Shown: positions 55,758 through 64,000 of the stretch, one piece after another
Position numbering within the stretch: the first letter of the stretch is position 1
How the letters are laid out: every line of letters starts with the position of its first letter
Origin: Theocolax elegans
Lineage: Eukaryota; Arthropoda; Insecta; Hymenoptera; Cerocephalidae
DNA length: 64,000 nt
Direction of reading: 5' to 3'
NCBI GenBank assembly: GCA_026168455.1
Contig: CM047426.1
Coordinates: 68,248,475-68,312,474 of the forward strand
Translations under genes and position numbers: made by a program
Notes under the pieces: model-generated
The model's input: only the letters and a program-made list of their open reading frames with translations
What the model was told of the DNA's origin: nothing
Database searches by the model: none

Positions 55758-58700
55758 TTTGCAACGCACGGGTTGCGAACGATATTTTTGATACAGTGAA
55801 TGAAAAATGGCGTTTTAAAAAATGTAAACAAAGTGTAAAATTGCGTTTTACGCACATCCTATCAAAAAGGGATATTGTGCCGGGTGCGTAAATAAAGGGG
55901 CTGCAAGGAAGCCACAGGATGAAAGATCAGACTCGCGGAAGGGTATCTAACCGTAGTTTATAAACAAGAACGTAAATACCGAGGAGAAAGAAGAAAGAAA
56001 ATTAACACATAAACGAGGAAATAGTTATAAATGTGTTAACATTATCATCAATAAAAGTTCGAACCTTCAAAGCAAATAGTAGCAATTTTAGGGAGGTTTA
56101 GCTGTCTACAGAGAACAAATCTCAGTCGATGAAATAGCTTTGGAAGGGGTCTGAAGACTCGGAAGGTAACTTTTCGGCAGGCGACCTCTTGGTCTACTCC
56201 ATCGGGTTGATGTATATGTATTTAATCCAAGAACCATAGTAAATCGAAGTGGATGATAAAATTAGAGAAATAAGTGTGAAACTAGGTTCTTGTTTTAGGA
56301 ATACCTAAGCTAAAGATCCTCGAACGTGTGTGCTAGTTAAAAACATAAATACAATAGTGTTCCAAAATCTTAATGCCAGGAATTAACTGACAATCACGAT
56401 CAGATTGAATGAAAAGAAATGGATGATCATTGCATCAGCACATTTTCTATATGAAGTAGAAAACCCGCCACAAGAGGTCAGAAAATTAATGCAATTTTGA
56501 AATATAAAGAATTATAATATACGGCTGGGGTGTGCTTCAAAGTCACACCATCCAGATGGGAAAGCACCAACATCAATAGTAAAGGAGAAAACTTATTATA
56601 TTTCTTGCGATAAGAAAAAGGTCATAGACCCTCAGACCCTAGATGTCTTAGAACCCTCACTTAGACGTCATGCGCAAGTCAAATACTCTGCTCTACAGAT
56701 AGATGTCTTAAAGTGAAACTGATCGCACATTTCTAAGAAAATGAGCTATAAGTATTTTGCCACAAACATGTGAAACATCTTGAGCACTCGGTTGAAAAAC
56801 TATGAGATTTAATAACAGCCTATTATAGGAACTAACACCCAAAATTGATAAAAGAAAGAGTAATATGCACAAATAGTGAAATTATAACTATAGTAATAGA
56901 GTGTTAGAAAAAATGAAAAACATAATTAAAATAAAATTTACAGAAGCCAATAAAAACAAGATAAAACATATGAAACAGGGATATACAAATTTACCTGATA
57001 GAGGTATATGTTTCCGATTTTGAAGAATGTCAAGAGAGACTCCTCTAGAAACTAGAGGAGATGATACAGAGGTTACTAATAGGTCTCTAGTTGGAAGCAT
57101 TATCTACCCATCCAAAATTAAATAAACTATTTAATTCTTTCAGCCTTGCGATTCACTAAAATCTGACTAAGTATTCCAAACTATTTTATAAGTTAGGAAA
57201 GAACATCTACTACCATCTGTCAGAAAATATTAATTCTATGTGACAAGTGGCCATATCTCTGGAGATTCGCACAAACTGCTCCTAATAAGCGTGGAATAAT
57301 AATAAAAATTTAATTCTCCTTATTTTATCCGAGGTACAAACATTCGTAAATAATGTAAAAACTGTAGCATCTTGTGACAATATTTACTATAAGATATGTG
57401 TATTACTCGCTGAAAACTGCTCGCGGATAACCCCAGCATTTAAACACTTCATTCTCGAGTAACATCATTAGAGTGTTTATACCTGAATTTAGAACGGTGA
57501 ATGTCTCCACTTATCGTAACATAACATATGTTGCCACCAAAATAAACCTCTTACGCGCGAGTATATATTGTATTAATATCGTGTTCTGCTACGAAATTGT
57601 CAGTGTGCAAGGTGGACTTACTGTCCTCCAGGAAATGTATAAAATATCATAAAGCTCAAATCACTGTTCTTGTTTATTGCTGTGATGGTTATGGTCAATC
57701 ATAGTCTATCATATTCTACTTGATCTGAACGATTCATGCAATGAAATCCTCGAGGTTCTTGAAGATTATAGTCTCAAACATAGAGCAAGAATCTTTTGAT
57801 TGTGACATACATCAGCTCATATCGTAATTACTTTCTCCTTAGTAGCAGGCGAACAGTTTGATCAGAATACTTTTTGTAATTTACGCCTTATTTTAACATT
57901 TGTTGATAATTTTATTAACACTGCATTAATTTCAGATTTACTAAGGAATAATTTATGACATTTAGAGATTGTAATATTTAAAATTGTCTACGCACAAGTC
58001 AAATACATGCAAATTTGCTAATGTTATTTATAATGACAGAGTTCCCTTATTCCCGAAAAAAAACTACCTACAAATGCCCAAATAAATAAAAATTACGTCA
58101 GTCTTCCGTGGCTGATATCGCCGTATTATAATCATAGACAGCCCATTGCTGTTATTAGATGTTATTTTTTCACCGACGATTCTTGAAAGTACATTATCCC
58201 TCGGTTGTACACGATTTTACTGACATTTTCGGAAATTAGAGGACGAAAAAGAGAGACATACACATTTTTACACGACTCTAGAAATTGCAAATCTTGCGGT
58301 GTAAAATCGAATCCGTATTCGCGATTTCCATTCGATCAAATGAAATACAAATTATTGAAACAAAGAATTGAAGATAGATTCCAGATAATAAATTGTGCAA
58401 CTAGATAATGTTAACAGAAAACGTACAGTGTCCTACTTTCAAATGTTACTCTATAATTTTAGTACAAAAAATGTTTATTAGTGTAACATTTATTAATGTA
58501 TAGTAAAAAATAAAATACGTTTTTAAATAGTTAGTATATTTAATGTCTTAAATAGAGTGAAATGTCACGCTTAGCGAGTAAACACCGTGTGACTTTTAAC
58601 GTTTAGGCAATACTTCACTCCATGAGAATTACATAGTGTAATAAATAGAAATAAGATGACTGATGCGATCACGGATTTAGTTGAAAAGTTGATACTTGAT

Positions 58701-59015
58701 CAATAGTACTTTTTAAATGTATTATTTTGAATCAGACTTAAATGTTGGCGTAGGCACTTAGTTCCCGTATGAAACGTACTCAGTGTCGGTCTTAGTTTCT
58801 TCTCTTTCAGACTTTAAAACTCCTAGACCCTCGAGTTTTGCACTCACCAGTCTCCAAAGTTAGTCAAGTCGCAAAATCTCGGTGATTTGTAGTCTTGGAG
58901 GCTTGGATGTGGGATGCGGCTTTCAGTCTCTGAGCGGCGAAAATCGACCAAAGAGAAAATCGAGCAGAGACGCACACTTGCCTCAAGGGGTTTCTTTCAG
59001 GTTGCTTTACTCCGT
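55758..59015. other. Intergenic DNA, no gene seen
   Basis: 56400-56720 on the plus strand has interrupted open stretches with balanced composition that might be an old pseudogene, but I recognise nothing. The frame at 58205-58408 (67 codons) is also unassigned. Confidence 0.4.
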
Positions 59016-59318
59016 AAGAGAGCGCGGGAGAGAGAGAGAGAGTGAGAGAGGGGGGGGGGGGGAGAGAGAGAGGGAGAGAGAGAGAGAGTGGAAGAGAGAT
59101 AGGGAACGACAGAGATAGCGATAGGAAAGAGTGAGAGAGAAAGAGAAAAAAGGGACAGAAAGTCAGTCCATCCTCGGGATAAAATGCCATCGAAGGAATT
59201 TGGTCCAAGTTAGGTTGTAAATACTGTCGAGGTGACGTTACGCAGAATGCAACCGACTCGCGCACTCTCTTTCCCTGTTACCTCTCTCTCTCTCCCTCTC
59301 TCTCTCCCGCGCTCTCGC
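59016..59318. repeat. Paired GA tract and CT tract, with G13
   Basis: A purine tract of about 140 bases (59016-59157), including 13 consecutive G (59050-59062), is followed by about 120 bases of balanced DNA and a CT tract at 59281-59318. Confidence 0.8.
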
Positions 59319-59977
59319 TTGTTTTACTAAATTTATACATTTATAAACAAACTGTTTGTCAGTATTACTTAAAGGAAAAATATCATATAATTTGTAGTAA
59401 AGTAACATTTAAATCAATGTATGACTATACACATATTATACGGCTTCACAATTATTCAACGATATTTCCTGGCAATTGTGTAGTAAAATTAATCTTATTT
59501 GTACAGTACAAGGAGAGTCGGTAATATGCGGGAAGCAGCTTTGGCTGTAAGTGAAGAATGATTATTTGATTTTTATAATTGACTTGCACCAGAGATATAC
59601 CAAATGTTTGAATAAACTAGGATAAAAAGTTTCTATGCTAATTGAAATGGTTCGGTATTTACTAAACTGTTAATTACTATCTTAAAACGAAAAGAATGCT
59701 TCAATTAAAATCTTTAATTTTAATTGTCGATCGCTTAAAAATCTGCAATGGACTATTCCTCGCTATATATATATATATGATCCTGGTTTCTGGCTTCTGG
59801 CTTATGATGGCACCTTACTTCTTGTTCCTCCTCTCCTTTATTCGCTCTCTATACAATCTTGTCGGCGCGTCCGCATTCGAGGGCTTACCGCTCGCGGCCA
59901 GAAATTATTGCGTCCTCGAAAATCTTCCAAGAACATCATCGACTCTCTCCTCGCGCCGTCTTCTTTCATAAAAGAGG
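59319..59977. other. Intergenic DNA, no gene seen
   Basis: A plus-strand frame of 91 codons at 59696-59971 starts hydrophobic but has no recognisable domain. Confidence 0.4.
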
Positions 59978-60010
59978 TAGAGATAGATAGTTAGATAGAG
60001 AGGGAGAAAA

Positions 60011-60053
<43 letters not shown>

Positions 60054-60075
60054 GAGAGGGAGGGAGGGAGAGAGC
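59978..60075. repeat. GATA/GA purine tract
   Basis: GATA units, then about 20 perfect GA units, then GGGA units. Confidence 0.9.
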
Positions 60076-62990
60076 AGGGTTCCAACTACCATTACTGCAT
60101 GGCTCGACGCATCAAAACTCAATTTAAGAGCCTCCTGTGCAACGCCAGAATGCGAGCCCGTTACGCCTTTTTAACTACCGTAAAATTTATCTCTCTCAAT
60201 TTCTTGTCCAAGTTCACTTTAGTGAACGCGTAATCAATTTCACCGCCGGCTGTGGTCATGAGCATACCAGACGAACACAGTTTGTCCTGGTTTGTCCACT
60301 ATACAAAACCTACTCTATTTTTCCTTCCCAATAATTTACACTATTTGCATCTTATACACCTTTAACTAATGTCCTCATGTTTATGTAATCTGAGCTTAAC
60401 TTTGTTGTTACATATGAAATCTAGTAAGTGATTTAAATTTTTAAAATTATAAATAGTTCCTTATACAAATTAAGTTATTGCCGCTTTCGCTTGGAAAAAA
60501 ATGCATATATATATATATATATATTACTCTTCAAATTAACATTTTATTTTCTGTTTACGATCAGAAACACCTGTAGCGATCAAGTATTTCTGTTTACTTT
60601 GCATGCGAATCTTTGCTGCCATTATTTCATTATTATGCGTATAAACACATAGGTAGAAAATTACCGAATCCTGCAGATTTGAACGACTTGTTGCCGTTAG
60701 TACTTAGAGAGGCTTTTCACCTCGATGCAACCCTTATGCAAATAAACGTCTTACACTATTACTCTCCTATATTGCAAATTTTTGAGCAATTAATCAAACA
60801 CTTGCACTTCCTCATCGCCAAATCCAACTTAACTTCTATTATGGGAAACGTGTACAGTACCGATAAAATAGTACATATAAGAATATTATTCAAACAGCCT
60901 GATATCGAGTTGTATATTTATCTTTATTTCTTGAAAATAGTTTGAAGTTGTAATTTCATATACCAGCACAGTCTGCAGTTTATTCAAAAAAAGGTAAGAG
61001 TTGACTGCGCGCGTTGTATTTGTTATAATTTCTTAAATAAAGAGCATTGACTTGTCCAATTACTTAATACAATTTTTGTCTTTTGCTATATTAAAGTCGG
61101 AATAACTTTTTCAAAAAACCTTCAGGCCACATTTATTTATAATATTATGGAAAAAAAGAGAAGTGCGTAATAAAATAATGTACAATAAACGTAACGCGAT
61201 ATACTCGTACGCGATACACCAGAGCCTAAAATATCATATGTATGCAGACTATTATTTTTTACTCATTCTCTTACCTCTCTCATCGAGAGATGTCAAATGT
61301 TGACAGCCAATATGAGAGAAGTGACCACGAGGATAACCAATAAGAAGAGACTGAGAAACATATAGTGTGGTTCTCTCGCTTTTTCTATATATATCCTATT
61401 AGTTCTGTCCCTTTTTCCCCAATCGACAGATAAATATATCAAAAAGGGAAAAAGACATATTTTATAAAAGGAAATCGAGGAAACGAGATGAAAAAGAATT
61501 TACACATCTTTTTTCCCAATCGTCGAATAAATTAATTGTAACGAAACGATGGATGAAGATAGATCGACAGAGAATAATATGTGGTTGGTCCGATTAAATT
61601 AATAATATATCTTAATTGAACATTTTCCAAAAAAAAAAACAGAAAAAAGGAATCTAGCGCGGGTAACGCAAGCGCTCCCCTTATTTTACAATAAAAATAA
61701 TAACTTGCGGGATTATTAACTGATATTAAAATAGCTGACACACATCTGAAGAATGTCGAGTGCAAAGCTCAATACCACATACCAAAATTGTAATTTAAAC
61801 CAGAGTCAAATTTGAAGAACCGAAAGGAAAATAAATGAAAAGAAAAGTGTGAGGATATAGCGAGAAAGAGGTGGTTAAATAAAAAGAAGGAACATTCTTT
61901 GAGTGTTTGGTTTTACCGCTTTGCGGTTTTGCGGTTTGTTGCGTGCATGTGGGCGGAAGTTTAGACCCTATACCATACCCTCGGCCCTCGAGTACTTACG
62001 TACGTATCGAATCACGTGCGTGTTGCCTTACACCTTATGTGCATTGATCAGGTGGTTGAATGACAGCACCCCACTTAAATAAGGACAGTCGAACCCACGG
62101 ATTTAGGAAGTCACTCCCAAGGATACAGTTATCCTTTAAATGGGAGTTACGTCTAATGTTCAATATCAAGAATCATTACACGCTAGTTAACGACGTTTAT
62201 TTACATTTATTAACCCATCTTTAAATCAAAGTTAATGCTTTCTTCGACTTCACCCGCGAGATTAATAATGCTTTAAATGTAAAATAAACATGATTACTGT
62301 TCCTCATAAATTTATTCACGCGTATAGTCACCTCTCACTTTTTTCGATGAGACTACAAACTCCGTTTTGGGACGGAATGACATCTTTAAACCTTTTGTAA
62401 GATTCTAGTTATTAAGTTCATCAAAATAATTATGCCAATTTTTTGCATTAATTTTAATTCGTTCTCATTTTTATCCACAAGAACATAAAATCGCGCAACA
62501 TCAACTGTTTCGACTATTTTTCATGGTAACGCGATCTTGTTAGGAAAATGTATGTTGTTTTAAATGTATGACCGCCGATAGCTGTAAAATTTTAATTTCA
62601 ATATAATTTAGTGTTATGCACAGACACACAAGTACGCACCGCCGTAGATTCTTTTAAAAGGTTACTCCGATGCAACATGAAAAAGTAATGAAATAGTAAT
62701 GGTAAAAGTTGGGTGAAATAAAGGTACGCCGCGGGTCCCCGCATATTACACGGAATATAAGGTGAAGGTATATGAACTATTTCACAGCGTGGTATACATA
62801 ATAAATCCAAATATTTTGGAAAGTCGAAAGTGATTTACGAAAAGAAAGGTTGAACGTGAAAAATGAGTAGCGTTGGTGAGTAGTAATGCGTCCGAATAGC
62901 GGATCCTGGACCCATTTGCGATAATCCTTGTGCATCACGCTGAATGTTTTAGTCATACCCGGCGGGTGGGCGGAGAGGAGTGGACGAGGA
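60076..62990. other. Intergenic DNA, no gene seen
   Basis: An (AT)n run lies near 60507-60525. A 110-codon frame at 60613-60945 carries no recognised motif. The block 61915-62060 is GC-richer, with GCGGTTT repeated three times near 61920-61940. Confidence 0.45.
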
Positions 62991-63008
62991 GTGTAGCGGA
63001 GCGGAGTG

Positions 63009-63061
63009 GAGAGGAGAGTAGAGGAGAGGAGAGGAGAGGAGAGGAGAGGAGAGGAGAGGAG
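63009..63061. repeat. (GAGGA)n pentamer repeat
   Basis: About eight nearly perfect GAGGA units at 63021-63061, with variant units before them. Confidence 0.9.
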
Positions 63062-64000
63062 TCGTGGGTATAGAAAAAGGGAGGCTGAGGCAACAAGGTT
63101 GAGGTAGAGACATCGGGAGAAAGGGGAACCAACGGGGGAGAGACAGGTGATGCTGAGCCCGAGGCGAACAAGGAGCATGTTGCACGAGTGTTTTAAGCCC
63201 AACCGAAAAAGACGATACTCTTGCATCACGCAACCCAGCCACAAGTATGATAGGGAGAACGAGAGAGAGGAGCCCGAAAAAAGGTATTTTAACGTACGGC
63301 ATTCCTGTTATGTTGAGCCTCCAAATCGCTCGGGCTGCAACGTTCCTCGCGTTAAATATCTTTTATAACCGGACCAGTTGTTCTCCATTTACACGTATAC
63401 TCGAATATTTAAACGATCGGCCATGATCGTTTAACCATCTGATAAATCCAGGTGCGATCTAACCTAGTATCGTTGGTACACAAGATATCACCACGTTACA
63501 CCTTTCGCAGTCTAGTCGTTTCGCCAACAGTACATCCGCACTTGTTCGTGTTTCGTACTCCTTCCTCCTCTCTCGCTTTTATTAAATACCCTCTCTTGGA
63601 AGATCACCCGGGAGATATTTATATCTATCTATTTGTCCGGTCTCACTTTCGAACATTTATTATCCTGTAATTTTAATAACCTCAACTCGGTCGATCGTCA
63701 TCGCATTAGCTAACTGTGTTCAATGGGACTTTCAATTTATGGGAATTCTTGATATGCGGGTATTATCGATTTATTGTAGGCCAGCTGTCAGGTTCCATCA
63801 TTTACCAAACGTTGCTCTGCATTAATCGTCTCGTCCACGCAGTACCCGTTCTTTTCAATTAAATCATTAGATCAAATCGCACAATTTCAATTACAGCTCA
63901 ATTATCAGTTACAACTATCTCCGATGGAAATTATCCGCTACGATTTTTTACCTTTTTAATATTTACAGGCTTTTATTAGTTATTTCCTACCGATTTTCGA
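63062..64000. other. GC-richer DNA, no gene seen
   Basis: Richer in G and C, with overlapping frames on both strands, no recognisable domain. AAACGATCGGCCATGATCGT at 63411-63430 is the start of a short palindrome. Confidence 0.4.

Noticed and set aside
56400..56720. A host gene exon cluster
   Set aside because: Interrupted open stretches exist on the plus strand, but no domain or splice pattern could be supported.
58864..59265. Minus-strand frame rich in Ser, Leu and Pro
   Set aside because: It is produced by the GA/CT simple sequence; a plus-strand shadow rich in Arg and Glu exists in the same place.
60613..60945. 110-codon plus-strand frame with a plausible start
   Set aside because: No motif known to me, and codon use looks like that of the AT-rich background.
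62777..63302. Minus-strand Ser/Leu/Pro-rich frames
   Set aside because: They come from the (GAGGA)n repeat and its flanks, with three overlapping frames.

Overview
This window looks like a gene-poor, repeat-rich, AT-rich stretch of an animal nuclear genome, most likely an insect and plausibly a hymenopteran such as an ant, bee or wasp. The basis is the low GC background, abundant (GA)n, (CT)n and (AC)n microsatellites, R1-clade and other non-LTR retrotransposons, tRNA-derived SINEs, a Penelope-like element and many palindromic (foldback) elements. Naming the order is inference. I found no intact host protein gene, no functional tRNA or rRNA gene and no CRISPR array. Nearly all recognisable coding sequence belongs to decayed transposable elements.

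Layout. 1-7.4 kb: AT-rich intergenic DNA with paired GA/CT tracts (2.05-2.27 and 6.15-6.47 kb) and one copy of a 150-bp dispersed repeat whose inverted partner lies at 10.1 kb. 7.4-8.6 kb: a tRNA-like SINE head, a hammerhead-like motif and a large foldback repeat. 10.7-17.4 kb: four members (F1, F2, F5, F3) of a foldback family ending in CAAGG(G/A)G, three of its members in the window having clear 3-bp TNA target duplications, plus a possible LTR-type primer-binding site followed by an unidentified open frame. 17.8-18.4 kb: two diverged 115-bp repeats that share a reading frame, and a GC-rich tract. 18.4-22.5 kb: three R1-clade reverse transcriptase relics, two on the minus strand around (AC)n arrays and one on the plus strand. 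23.3-24.0 kb: a degenerate Ty3/gypsy reverse transcriptase. 24-33.7 kb: AT-rich intergenic DNA with a structured GC island, an AATATTTC-rich stretch, a perfect hairpin and a LINE 3' end.

33.7-42.4 kb is a nest of LINEs and SINEs on the plus strand: a SINE, three head-to-tail pieces of a CR1/Jockey-type LINE (the third almost a full endonuclease-reverse transcriptase ORF), a SINE with target-site duplication, and a LINE that keeps only ORF1 and its 3' end. 43.7-44.8 kb holds another CAAGG foldback next to a second copy of the 8-kb palindrome repeat. 48.4-49.9 kb is a shortened Penelope-like element with inverted terminal repeats and a GIY-YIG endonuclease domain, split by a SINE with a 12-bp target duplication. 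47.5-55.8 kb also carries six smaller foldbacks. 59-60 kb and 63 kb carry long purine tracts.

Nothing here forms an operon or pathway. The interest lies in transposon structure: palindromic elements, microsatellite-associated R1 elements, SINEs with different heads but a common tail, and ribozyme-like motifs.
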